Shown: positions 44,804 to 52,120 of the stretch, in pieces | Position numbering within the stretch: position 1 is the stretch's first letter | Layout: every line of letters starts with the position of its first letter | Source of the DNA: Streptomyces xinghaiensis S187 | GTDB taxonomy: Bacteria; Actinomycetota; Actinomycetes; Streptomycetales; Streptomycetaceae | NCBI RefSeq assembly: GCF_000220705.2 | Contig: NZ_CP023202.1 | Location: forward strand, 2,294,001-2,358,000 | Reading direction: 5' to 3' | Length of the DNA: 64,000 bases | Translations under genes and position numbers: made by a program | The notes under the pieces: model-generated | The model's database searches: none | The model's input: only the letters and a program-made list of their open reading frames with translations | What the model was told of the DNA's origin: nothing

Positions 44804-45204
44804 GCCCGCACCATGCGCGGCGGACGGAGCCGCAACCGGGCCCGCGCCAGCACCAGTCCGTCGGGGACCACCCCGAACTCGCGGCTGTCGCTCTCGGCGG
44901 CCGGATTGTCGCCGAGCATCCACCAGCCGCCCTCCCGCCGCTCCGCCGCCCGCTTCACGATCAGCAGGTCCTGCTGCATCGGGTGGCGCAGCACCACCAC
45001 GTCCCCCGGCCGCACCGGCGCCCCGTAGCGCACGACCAGCCGGTCGCCCGGCCGCAGGGCCGGCAGCATCGACGGGCCGACGACCTCGGCCAGCCCGTAC
45101 GGCAGCAGCGGCCCGCGCCCCCCGGCGTCCACCGGCTCGGGCCCGGGCCCCGGCGCAGGCTCGCGCCCGTGTTCGTATCCCCGCCGCCGACCGGCATCAG
45201 GCAT
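44686..45204 (-). CDS. sodX: Nickel-SOD maturation protease SodX (S26 signal-peptidase-like)
   Basis: The protein has 172 residues from the ATG at 45204. A Gly/Pro-rich leader precedes the S26 motifs VVGPSMLPALRPGDRLVV (nucleophile Ser near residue 44), VRPGDVVVLRHPMQQDLLIVKRA (general-base Lys near residue 79) and WMLGDNPAAESDSREFG. It lacks a membrane anchor. SodX removes the N-terminal extension of pro-SodN so that the mature His1 can bind nickel. It is divergent from sodN with 141 bp between the starts, the known arrangement. The frame runs ~40 residues past the conserved domain and overlaps the convergent CGNR gene. Confidence 0.92.
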   Translation of the reverse strand: MPDAGRRRGYEHGREPAPGPGPEPVDAGGRGPLLPYGLAEVVGPSMLPALRPGDRLVVRYGAPVRPGDVVVLRHPMQQDLLIVKRAAERREGGWWMLGDNPAAESDSREFGVVPDGLVLARARLRLRPPRMVRAQRSPAALVSWMVSAVRPVPSSRRSAGPVRALSRRLRAR

Positions 45205-45246
45205 CCGGCACCTCCCGGTCCGTTCCTCCACGAGTACCGACCTCAC

Positions 45247-45262
45247 TGGGACTTTTGTCCCA
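45247..45262. promoter_or_regulatory. Perfect inverted repeat in the sodX/sodN divergent promoter
   Basis: TGGGAC-TTTT-GTCCCA (45247-45262) is a perfect 6-4-6 palindrome 43 bp upstream of the sodX start and 84 bp upstream of the sodN start. The half-site TGTCCCA recurs at 45306-45312, on the sodN side. The binding protein is unknown; it does not match the Nur box as I remember it. Confidence 0.5.
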
Positions 45263-45345
45263 AGCCCGCTGGGGCACTCGCCACATGACAGCCTTCACGG
45301 AGTAATGTCCCACCTGAGAAGACGATCACGAGGAAGGACAGCTAC

Positions 45346-45741
45346 ATGCTTTCCCGCCTGTTCGCCCCGACGGTCAAGGTCAGCGCCCACTGCGACCTGC
45401 CCTGCGGCGTGTACGACCCGGCCCAGGCCCGCGTCGAGGCCGAGTCCGTCAAGGCCATCCAGGAGAAGTACCAGGCCAACGACGACGCCCACTACCGCAC
45501 CCGCGCCACCGTCATCAAGGAGGAGCGCGCGGAGCTCGCCAAGCACCACATCTCCGTGCTGTGGAGCGACTACTTCAAGCCGCCGCACTTCGAGAAGTAC
45601 CCGCAGCTCCACCAGCTGGTGAACGACGCCCTCAAGGCCGCGAGCGCCGCCAAGGCCTCGACGGACCCGGCGACCGGCCAGAAGCTGCTCGACCTCATCG
45701 CCGAGATCGACAAGATCTTCTGGGAGACCAAGAAGGCCTGA
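45346..45741 (+). CDS. sodN: Nickel-containing superoxide dismutase precursor SodN
   Basis: The protein has 131 residues, the usual precursor size. A 14-residue extension (MLSRLFAPTVKVSA) precedes the nickel hook HCDLPCGVY, where mature His1, Cys2 and Cys6 bind nickel. The four-helix remainder (ESVKAIQEKYQANDDAHYRTRATVIKEE...) is typical. It disproportionates superoxide in the cytoplasm as a hexamer. The leader is removed by SodX, encoded divergently. An AGGA ribosome site lies ~10 bp upstream. In S. coelicolor the 3' UTR of sodN yields a small RNA that silences sodF. Here the 3' region ends in a very stable hairpin at 45796-45841. Confidence 0.98.
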   Translation: MLSRLFAPTVKVSAHCDLPCGVYDPAQARVEAESVKAIQEKYQANDDAHYRTRATVIKEERAELAKHHISVLWSDYFKPPHFEKYPQLHQLVNDALKAASAAKASTDPATGQKLLDLIAEIDKIFWETKKA

Positions 45742-45795
45742 CCACCGGTCAGGGTCCCGGCCCGCGGTCGCCCGGCCGCCGGTCCTCCCGCCCAC

Positions 45796-45841
45796 ACCCG
45801 GTCCACCGGCCGCCGACCCCGGCGGCCGCGGTGGACCGGGT
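45796..45841. terminator. Large hairpin terminator after sodN
   Basis: ACCCGGTCCACC (45796-45807) pairs with 45830-45841. The inner GGCCGCCG (45808-45815) and CGGCGGCC (45820-45827) extend the stem to ~20 bp. It is 54 bp after the sodN stop and also serves the convergent GNAT gene. Confidence 0.8.
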
Positions 45842-45871
45842 GCGGTCTGCTTCCCCCGCTTTCCGCCGCTC

Positions 45872-46510
45872 TCAGCCGCGCGGCTCGCGCCACATGGGCC
45901 ACATCGGGGGGCCGTCCGGCAGGTCGACGGTCCGGCCGGTGAAGACGAAGCCCTCGCGCTCGTACAGCGAGCGGCTGCGGGCGCTGCTGGCCTCCAGATA
46001 GGCGGGCAGGCCCGCGCTGTCGCAGTGCCGCAGCGCGGGCCCCAGGAGCGCGCTGCCGATCCCCTGTCCCTGCCGGCCGGGGTCGACCCCGATGAGCATC
46101 AGATACCGGTGCTCCCGGTGCCGGGGGTGCACCCGTGCGGTCAGCCGGCCGACCGCCTCCGTCCGCTCGTTGGCGGGGTCGCTCACCGCGCGCATGAGGG
46201 CGGCGGCCTTCTCGTCCTCCGCGATCGCGGCCGGGACGTCCGCCTCGGCCACGGCCGGGACGGACAGCCAGAGGGCGGCCGCCGAGCCGTCGTCGGTGAC
46301 CTCCACCGAGCCCTCCTCCAGGGCGGCGTCGAGGAAGACGCCGAAGAAGGCCGGGTGGAGCGCGCGGCGCTGCTCCGCCTCCGGGAAGACCCAGCTGCTG
46401 ACCGGGTCCTCCATGAACGCCTCGCCCAGGAGGGAGGCGACCCAGGTGCGGTCGTCCGCTCCGGCGCGCCGTATGCCCGGGGTCGGTGCGGCGGTGGGGA
46501 TCAATGACAT
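45872..46510 (-). CDS. GNAT family N-acetyltransferase
   Basis: The protein has 212 residues from the ATG at 46510 (GGAGGCAG upstream). The acetyl-CoA site is clear: YLMLIGVDPGRQGQGIGSALLGPALRHCDSAGLPAYLEAS (motif A, GQGIGS near residue 143), followed by RSRSLYEREGFVFTGRTVDLP. The N-terminal half (DRTWVASLLGEAFMEDPVSSWVFPEAEQRRALHPAFFGVFLDAAL) resembles the Streptomyces GNATs related to puromycin acetyltransferase-like proteins. The substrate is unknown. It converges on sodN. Confidence 0.9.
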   Translation of the reverse strand: MSLIPTAAPTPGIRRAGADDRTWVASLLGEAFMEDPVSSWVFPEAEQRRALHPAFFGVFLDAALEEGSVEVTDDGSAAALWLSVPAVAEADVPAAIAEDEKAAALMRAVSDPANERTEAVGRLTARVHPRHREHRYLMLIGVDPGRQGQGIGSALLGPALRHCDSAGLPAYLEASSARSRSLYEREGFVFTGRTVDLPDGPPMWPMWREPRG

Positions 46511-46910
46511 CTTCTGCTGCCTCCAGGGTCTCGTGGGTTTCACGGTAGGACGTCCGGCAGCCGCCCTCCAGGGCGCCTCGGGCGGCGCGGTCAGACCTTC
46601 CGGCCCTCGTCAATGCCAAGTAGGGAAAATCACCTACACGGATGTAATTTCCGGGCCGAAGACCGTTTCTGCGCTCCCGTCCTCCCATGCTGTACCGCTA
46701 CGGTGACGGTACGTCACCCCCTCCCCTGGGCCGCCCGCGGCCCGTCCGCCCGCCGGTGCCGTACGACCGGGGCGGACCGGTCCGCCGGACCGGGGGCGCG
46801 GCGCCGGCCGCCGCGGGGGTTCGCACAGCCACGCGCGGAGGACCGGGCGGAAGGGTCCGGCGCGTGGCCCGAACAGGAGAGTTCAGCTGACCCCGAAGCC
46901 CAGTCGGCAC
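46511..46910. other. 400-bp divergent region between the GNAT and STAS genes
   Basis: Non-coding as far as I can see. It contains the inverted repeat GTAGG-N8-CCTAC at 46620-46637 in a locally AT-rich patch (46610-46660), probably a promoter. Apparent frames in the remainder are arginine/proline-rich shadows. Confidence 0.5.
46620..46637. promoter_or_regulatory. Inverted repeat GTAGG-GAAAATCA-CCTAC, candidate response-regulator site
   Basis: Arms at 46620-46624 and 46633-46637 flank an A-rich centre. The form resembles sites bound by LuxR/NarL-type response regulators. It lies 109 bp upstream of the GNAT start and 273 bp upstream of the STAS start. The regulator is not identifiable. Confidence 0.4.
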
Positions 46911-47249
46911 ATGGCCACCTACCGGACGGGCGGCTGCACGGTCGTCGAGCTCCGCGGCGAGATGGACATCGCCGCGGCCCTCGACACCGCCCCGCACCTC
47001 GACCGGGCCACCGCCACGGCCGAGCCCCGGCTCGTCATCGACCTCAGCCCGGTCACCTTCCTCGACGCCTCCGGGCTGAGCCTGCTGTGCCGCGTCCACC
47101 GCCGCGTCCACGCCCAGGGCGGACGCCTCGCCCTGGTCTGCGACCGGCCCGGCCTGCTGCGCATCCTGGGCATCACCGGCCTCGACCACCGCTTCCGTCC
47201 CGTCCCCACGCTCGCCGAGGCGCTGCGCCGCCACGGTGCCCGCGCCTGA
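46911..47249 (+). CDS. STAS-domain anti-sigma factor antagonist
   Basis: The protein has 112 residues from the ATG at 46911. The whole protein is one STAS domain: TVVELRGEMDIAAALDTAPHLD, RLVIDLSPVTFLDASGLSLLCRVHRRV with the phosphorylatable Ser in DASG near residue 56, and RLALVCDRPGLLRILGITGLDHRF. Such proteins bind RsbW-like kinases to free a sigma factor and are switched off by phosphorylation of that Ser. The partner is not encoded adjacently. A longer start cannot be excluded. Confidence 0.88.
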   Translation: MATYRTGGCTVVELRGEMDIAAALDTAPHLDRATATAEPRLVIDLSPVTFLDASGLSLLCRVHRRVHAQGGRLALVCDRPGLLRILGITGLDHRFRPVPTLAEALRRHGARA

Positions 47250-47404
47250 GCGCCCCGCTGGCGGGTCGCGCCAGTTCTGTGCCCCGATCCTTGGCCGAAC
47301 GCGTACCCGGTCACCGGGGTCCGGGCGCCCAGGATGGTGGGGCGGCGCCCACCGCACCGGCACCGTCGTCCGACCGGTGCCGCCGGATACGAAGGGGAGA
47401 CCCC

Positions 47405-48343
47405 TTGACGGGTTCACGCGTCCTGGCTCTCGGCCACCACCAGCCCGCCGCCGTGCTGACCAACGACGATCTGGCGGCCATGGTCGACACGGACGACGCG
47501 TGGATCCGCAGCCGGGTCGGCATCCGCACGCGCCATGTGGCGGGTCCCGACGAGACCGTGGACCAGATGGCCGCCGCCGCGGCCGCCAAGGCGCTGGCGA
47601 GCTCCGGTCTCGCCGCCGCCGAGGTGGACCTGGTCCTCGTCGCCACCTGCACGGCCGTCGACCGCAGCCCCAACACGGCCGCCCGCGTCGCCGCCCGGCT
47701 CGGCCTCCCCTCCCCCGCCACCATGGACCTCAACGTGGTCTGCGCGGGCTTCACCCACGCCCTGGCCACCGCGGACCACGCCATACGGGCCGGCGCGGCC
47801 CGCGCCGCCCTGGTGATCGGCGCCGAGAAGTTCACCGATGTGACCGACTGGACGGACCGCACCACCTGTGTGCTCACGGGGGACGGCGCCGGCGCCGCGG
47901 TGGTGACCGCGGCGGCGGAGCCGGGCATCGGGCCGGTCGTCTGGGGCTCGGTGCCGGAGATGGGCGGTGCCGTGCGCATCGAGGGCACCCCGAGCCGCTT
48001 CGCGCAGGAGGGGCAGACCGTCTACCGCTGGGCCACGACCCAGCTGCCGCCGATCGCACGCCGGGTGTGCGACCGCGCCGGGGTACGGCCCGAGGACCTG
48101 GCGGCGGTGGTGCCGCACCAGGCGAACCTGCGGATCATCGAGCCGCTCGCCCGGAGACTCGGAGCGGTCAACGCCGTGATCGCCCGGGACGTGGTGGACT
48201 CCGGCAACACCTCGGCCGCCAGCATCCCGCTGGCGCTGTCGAAGCTGGTGGAGCGCGGGGAGATCGAACAGGGCGCTCCCGTCCTGCTGTTCGGCTTCGG
48301 CGGCAATCTCTCGTACGCGGGCCAGGTCATCCGCTGCCCGTAG
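47405..48343 (+). CDS. 3-oxoacyl-ACP synthase III (FabH)-like ketosynthase
   Basis: The protein has 312 residues from a TTG at 47405, preceded by GGGAGA; no ATG or GTG fits the conserved N-terminus SRVLALGHHQPAAVLTNDDLA. The KASIII catalytic triad is complete: Cys in NVVCAGFTHA near residue 112, His in VPHQANLRIIE near 237, and Asn in VDSGNTSAASIPLALS near 267. The ending VLLFGFGGNLSYAGQVIR is typical. It starts fatty-acid or polyketide chains from an acyl-CoA and malonyl-ACP. There is no acyl carrier protein or other fab gene alongside, so it is an accessory copy. Confidence 0.9.
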   Translation: MTGSRVLALGHHQPAAVLTNDDLAAMVDTDDAWIRSRVGIRTRHVAGPDETVDQMAAAAAAKALASSGLAAAEVDLVLVATCTAVDRSPNTAARVAARLGLPSPATMDLNVVCAGFTHALATADHAIRAGAARAALVIGAEKFTDVTDWTDRTTCVLTGDGAGAAVVTAAAEPGIGPVVWGSVPEMGGAVRIEGTPSRFAQEGQTVYRWATTQLPPIARRVCDRAGVRPEDLAAVVPHQANLRIIEPLARRLGAVNAVIARDVVDSGNTSAASIPLALSKLVERGEIEQGAPVLLFGFGGNLSYAGQVIRCP

Positions 48344-48465
48344 GACCGGGCGGCTCCTCCGTCCGGGCGACACGGGGAACGTCCGGCCCGGCCCCCGCGT
48401 TGAGGGGACGAGGGGTGGCGCACCGGCCCGGCCGCCCCCGCCGCACCGATCGCAGGAGGCAGCAC

Positions 48466-48699
48466 ATGGCAGGGTTTCTGGACCGCGCCAAGGAACAGGC
48501 GCAGCGCGGGCTCACGCAGGGCAAGCAGAAGCTCGACGAGGTGCAGACCCAGCGCGCCGGTGCCGATCTGCTGAAGAAGCTCGGCGCGGCGTACTACGCC
48601 GAGCAGCGCCGCTCCGGCTCCCCGGAGGCCACCCGCCAGGCGATGGCGGCGCTGGAGCAGCACATCGCGACCCACGGCGACGGAGTCCTGCGGGGCTGA
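48466..48699 (+). CDS. Small conserved helical protein of unknown function
   Basis: The protein has 77 residues from the ATG at 48466, with CAGGAGG 9 bases upstream. The sequence MAGFLDRAKEQAQRGLTQGK followed by KLDEVQTQRAGADLLKKLGAAYYAEQRR is amphipathic and helical, resembling small Streptomyces proteins annotated as hypothetical. The start MxGFLDRxKExA recurs in this family from memory. It has no membrane segment or cofactor motif. It is transcribed with the strand of the FabH-like gene, 122 bp after its stop. Confidence 0.75.
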   Translation: MAGFLDRAKEQAQRGLTQGKQKLDEVQTQRAGADLLKKLGAAYYAEQRRSGSPEATRQAMAALEQHIATHGDGVLRG

Positions 48700-48864
48700 G
48701 TCCGCGGCGCCCGCCCCCGGCCGCGGCCCGCCCCGGCGGTGCCGCCGTCCGGACCGGGCGACTCCGCCCCGGCCCCGGGCGCCCCGTCCGGACCGGGCGC
48801 CGTGGCCCGCGGCCGCCGGCCCCCGCCCGCGCGTCCCACGCCGGCACCGGGCGACAATGGTCCG

Positions 48865-49809
48865 GTGTCCGTCCCCTCCCCCGCCGCTCCGGGCACCCCG
48901 CCCGGCCGCACCTCCGGCCCCGGTGCCCCTTCCGGCCTGCGTCCCCGGCTGCCGTCGCCGCTGCGCCCGGCCGGGGACGAGCGCTTCGCGCGCCACGGCG
49001 TGCGGCTGCTGTTCAAGCGGGACGACCTCATCCACCCCGAGCTGCCCGGCAACAAGTGGCGCAAGCTCGCCCCGAATCTGCGCGCCGCCGCCGAGCGCGG
49101 CCACACCACCCTCCTCACCTTCGGCGGCGCCTACTCCCACCATCTCCGGGCCACCGCCGCGGCCGGCCGGCTGCTGGGCCTGGCCACCATCGGCGTCGTA
49201 CGGGGCGACGAGCTGGCGGACCGCCCGCTCAACCCGTCCCTGGAACGCTGCGCCGACGACGGGATGCGGCTGGTCTTCCTCGACCGGGCCGCCTACCGGC
49301 GCAAGACCGCACCCGAGTTCGTCGCGGGGCTGCGGGAACGGTTCGGCCCCTTCCATCTCGTGCCGGAGGGCGGCAGCAACACCCTCGCCGTGCACGGCTG
49401 TACGGACCTGGGCCGCGAACTGCGGGGCCGGGCCGATGTGGTGGCGGTCCCCTGCGGCACCGGCGGCACCCTCGCCGGGCTGGCGGCGGGGCTGGCGCCC
49501 GGTCAACGGGCCCTGGGTTTCGCGGTGCTGAAGGGCGGTTTCCTGGACGGCGAGGTCGAGCGCCTGCAGCGCGAGGCGTTCGGCGCCCGCCGTGGCGACT
49601 GGCGGGTGGAGCACCGTTTCCACTGCGGCGGCTACGCGAAGGTCCCGCCCCGACTGCGGGCGTTCGCGGAGGACTTCTCCGCCCGGCACGGGGTTATCCT
49701 GGAGTCACTGTACGTCGCCAAAATGTTCTACGGACTGTTGTCACTGACCGAAGAGGGCGCGTTCCCCCGGGGCACGGTGATCGCGGCCGTTCTCACCGGA
49801 CCCGGCTGA
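48865..49809 (+). CDS. PLP-dependent D-cysteine desulfhydrase / ACC deaminase-family enzyme
   Basis: The protein has 314 residues from the GTG at 48865; the frame opens 42 codons earlier without a start signal. The family motif LLFKRDDLIHPELPGNKWRKL near residue 50 contains the PLP-binding Lys in NKWRK. LTFGGAYSHHLRATAAAGRLLGL follows near 90, then PEGGSNTLAVHGC and PCGTGGTLAGLAAGL (phosphate-binding loop). It belongs to the DcyD/ACC deaminase branch of fold-type II enzymes. D-cysteine desulfhydrase activity is more likely than ACC deamination, but substrates cannot be separated by eye. Confidence 0.88.
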   Translation: MSVPSPAAPGTPPGRTSGPGAPSGLRPRLPSPLRPAGDERFARHGVRLLFKRDDLIHPELPGNKWRKLAPNLRAAAERGHTTLLTFGGAYSHHLRATAAAGRLLGLATIGVVRGDELADRPLNPSLERCADDGMRLVFLDRAAYRRKTAPEFVAGLRERFGPFHLVPEGGSNTLAVHGCTDLGRELRGRADVVAVPCGTGGTLAGLAAGLAPGQRALGFAVLKGGFLDGEVERLQREAFGARRGDWRVEHRFHCGGYAKVPPRLRAFAEDFSARHGVILESLYVAKMFYGLLSLTEEGAFPRGTVIAAVLTGPG

Positions 49810-50120
49810 CCAGTGACGACGGCCGCCCCCGGCCCCGCGGGGTGAATCCGCCGCCGGATGACGGGAATTGGGACCGCCACACCCCTAGCCACTGTGCGTA
49901 GAGACGTGTTTACAATGAGTGACGTTCACCGGACCGCGGGCTCCGACCGGCCGTTGGAGGGCGGCCCCGCTGTGCCCTGCGCCCCCCGCGCAGGCGACAC
50001 CGGCCCACAGATCACGATAGCGTCGCAGGCGAACCATGTGCTGCGCCGGTTCCGCCCTCGTATGAAGCGCGCGGTCCGGCGCTCGATCAGCTCGAAGAGC
50101 TTGTCACCTTGGAGGTGAGG
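49810..50120. other. 311-bp upstream region of prsH-sigH
   Basis: It carries a BldD-like site (49918-49930) and presumably several stress promoters, as known for sigH in S. coelicolor. A short frame starting ATGAGTGAC at 49915 runs to 50118 but overlaps the ribosome site of prsH and has no recognisable product. Confidence 0.6.
49918..49930. promoter_or_regulatory. BldD-box-like site upstream of prsH-sigH
   Basis: AGTGA-CGT-TCACC matches the BldD pattern AGTGA-(n)-TCACC exactly, with a 3-base gap. It is 191 bp upstream of the prsH start. BldD binding at a sigH promoter is established in S. coelicolor. Confidence 0.65.
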
Positions 50121-50534
50121 GTGTCCCACATCGCAGGTGAGCCCGGGAACCAGGACTTCGTGGAAGTCCGGCTGCCCGCCGCGGGTGCCTATCTTTCCGT
50201 GCTGCGGACGGCCACGGCGGGCCTCGCGGCCCGATTGGACTTCACCCTCGACGAGATCGAGGATCTGCGCATCGCGGTCGACGAGGCCTGCGCGATCCTG
50301 CTGCAGCAGGCGGTGCCGGGTTCCGTGCTCAGCTGCGTCTTCCGCCTGGTCGGGGATTCGCTGCGGGTGACCGTCTCGGCCCCGACGACCGACGGCCGCG
50401 CCCCCGAGCGCGACACCTTCGCCTGGACGGTGCTCTCCGCGCTCGCCGGCGAGGTGGACTCCACGGTCGCCGAGGACCGCACGGTGAGCATCGGACTGCA
50501 CAAGAAGCGCGGCGCGGGTCCCGGTCAGCCGTGA
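50121..50534 (+). CDS. prsH: Anti-sigma factor for SigH (RsbW-like), PrsH
   Basis: The protein has 137 residues from the GTG at 50121, with GGAGGTGAGG directly upstream. It is HATPase_c_2: FVEVRLPAAGAYLSVLRTATAGLAARLDFTLDEIEDLRIAVDEACAILL with the N-box Asp-Glu-Ala-Cys region, then LRVTVSAPTTDGR and a FAWTVLSALAGEVDSTV core. RsbW-type proteins of this kind hold a SigB/SigF-type sigma factor. The stop overlaps the sigH start (GTGA), so the anti-sigma and its sigma are made in step. The assignment to PrsH rests on this pairing with a SigH-like sigma and on the synteny with sodN and wblE. Confidence 0.92.
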   Translation: MSHIAGEPGNQDFVEVRLPAAGAYLSVLRTATAGLAARLDFTLDEIEDLRIAVDEACAILLQQAVPGSVLSCVFRLVGDSLRVTVSAPTTDGRAPERDTFAWTVLSALAGEVDSTVAEDRTVSIGLHKKRGAGPGQP

Positions 50535-51496
50535 CGGAGGGAACGGGCGGGCCGGTGCAGGACGAGAGGCGCTCGGCGGGGGCGGTGCCCAGGGCGGCCA
50601 TCCCCGAGCAACAGGCAGAGCGGGCGGACCACATGGACCAGCATCAGCAGGAGCAGCGGCAGGAGCAGCCCCGGCGCGAGCAGGGCCAGGGCGGGCACCC
50701 GGGGCGCGAGCACGACTACGCCCGCGGGGAGCAGCCGGATCCGCACGACCGCAGCGGTGCCCGCGCGCTCTTCATCGAGCTGCGCGGTCTCCCCGAGGGC
50801 TCGCCGCAGCGCGCCGAGCTCCGCGACCATCTGGTGCGGATGCATCTGCCGCTGGTGGAGCACCTGGCCCGGCGGTTCCGCAACCGCGGCGAGCCGCTGG
50901 ACGATCTGACCCAGGTCGCCACCATCGGCCTGATCAAGTCGGTGGACCGCTTCGACCCCGACCGGGGCGTGGAGTTCTCCACCTACGCCACCCCGACGGT
51001 GGTCGGGGAGATCAAGCGGCACTTCCGCGACAAGGGCTGGGCGGTGCGGGTCCCGCGCCGGCTCCAGGAGCTCCGGCTGTCGCTGACCACGGCCACCGCC
51101 GAGCTGTCCCAGCGGCACGGCCGCTCCCCCACGGTCCACGAACTCGCCGTCCAGCTCGGCATCTCGGAGGAGGAGGTGCTCGAGGGCCTGGAGTCCGCCA
51201 ACGCCTACAGCACCCTCTCGCTGGACGTCCCGGACACGGACGAGGAGTCGCCGGCCGTCGCCGACACCCTGGGCGCCGAGGACGACGCCCTGGAGGGCGT
51301 GGAGTACCGCGAGTCGCTCAAGCCGCTGCTGGAGGAGCTGCCGCCGCGGGAGAAGAAGATCCTGCTGCTGCGCTTCTTCGGCAATATGACGCAGTCTCAG
51401 ATCGCGCAGGAGGTCGGCATCTCGCAGATGCACGTCTCCCGGCTGCTGGCCCGCACCCTGGCGCAGCTGCGGGACAAGCTCCTCGTCGAGGAGTGA
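50531..51496 (+). CDS. sigH: Stress-response sigma factor SigH (SigB/SigF family)
   Basis: The protein has 321 residues from the GTG at 50531. The first ~75 residues are Gln/Arg/Glu-rich and disordered (HMDQHQQEQRQEQPRREQGQ), followed by region 2 (LVRMHLPLVEHLARRFRNRG, DDLTQVATIGLIKSVDRFDPDRGVEFSTYA), region 3 (RRLQELRLSLTTATAELSQRHGR) and region 4 (LPPREKKILLLRFFGNMTQSQIAQEVGISQMHVSRLLARTL). In S. coelicolor, SigH is translated from more than one start and mediates osmotic and heat stress and septation. Internal ATG codons in the N-terminal extension (MDQHQ at 50633) allow the same here. It is co-transcribed with prsH. Confidence 0.94.
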   Translation: MTEGTGGPVQDERRSAGAVPRAAIPEQQAERADHMDQHQQEQRQEQPRREQGQGGHPGREHDYARGEQPDPHDRSGARALFIELRGLPEGSPQRAELRDHLVRMHLPLVEHLARRFRNRGEPLDDLTQVATIGLIKSVDRFDPDRGVEFSTYATPTVVGEIKRHFRDKGWAVRVPRRLQELRLSLTTATAELSQRHGRSPTVHELAVQLGISEEEVLEGLESANAYSTLSLDVPDTDEESPAVADTLGAEDDALEGVEYRESLKPLLEELPPREKKILLLRFFGNMTQSQIAQEVGISQMHVSRLLARTLAQLRDKLLVEE

Positions 51497-51589
51497 CCGC
51501 CGCGGGCCGCCCCCGGCTCCGTACGGGTGGCGCGGTCCGCCGCGCCCGCGGGGCGGCGGCCCCTCGCGGGAGGCGCCGCCCCGGGCCCG

Positions 51590-52030
51590 TCAGCGCTCGT
51601 TGCCGGGACCGACGCCCAGCGCCTCGGTGGCCGTCGGATTGACCAGCAGCACCAGTACGGTGACGGCCACCGCGGCCAGCGCCGCCCCCGCGGCGATCAC
51701 CGCGCCGCCGGTGCCCACCAGCGTCCAGGCGACCGGTACGGCCATGAGCTGGGTGATCACCGCCGGTCCGCGGCTCCAGCGGCGCCGCAGCAGCAGTCCG
51801 CGGGCCGCGACGAGCGGCAGCGCGGCCAGCGCCAGCAGGGTCAGCCCGCCCATCTCCGCCTGCTGCGGGCTCGACGGGTCGCCGAGCAGCCCCATCAGGA
51901 GCAGATACGCCCCGAACCCGGCGAGCACCACGCCCTCGGCGGCGCAGAGGGCCGCGGCGGCGGAGAGCCGGGCCGGGCGGGGGGCGTCGGGAGATGATGC
52001 ACCGGTGGACGGTCGCTGCTCACTGCTCAC
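51590..52030 (-). CDS. Small four-helix membrane protein of unknown function
   Basis: The protein has 146 residues from the GTG at 52030. After a ~20-residue polar leader there are four hydrophobic segments: LSAAAALCAAEGVVLAGFGAYLLLMGLL, GLTLLALAALPLVAARGLLL, VITQLMAVPVAWTLVGTGG and IAAGAALAAVAVTVLVLLVNP. It ends TEALGVGPGNER. I recall homologues annotated as integral membrane proteins next to the lipid kinase gene in Streptomyces. It is divergent from that gene across 90 bp. No function is known. Confidence 0.75.
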   Translation of the reverse strand: MSSEQRPSTGASSPDAPRPARLSAAAALCAAEGVVLAGFGAYLLLMGLLGDPSSPQQAEMGGLTLLALAALPLVAARGLLLRRRWSRGPAVITQLMAVPVAWTLVGTGGAVIAAGAALAAVAVTVLVLLVNPTATEALGVGPGNER

Positions 52031-52120
52031 CTCAGCAGCGTATCCGCCGTCCTCTTCCCGTCCGGTGCGGGGCGCCGTCCGGACTGTGCCGTATACCGGC
52101 AGGTAGGTAATGTGCACGGC

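Noticed and set aside
46687..46890. Short Pro/Arg-rich frame upstream of the STAS gene
   Set aside because: It has no ribosome site and its composition is typical of shadow frames. It overlaps the presumed promoter region.
49915..50118. Short frame beginning ATGAGTGACGTTC upstream of prsH
   Set aside because: The product has no recognisable motif and the frame runs through the prsH ribosome site. Its start coincides with the BldD-like site, so the region is better read as regulatory.
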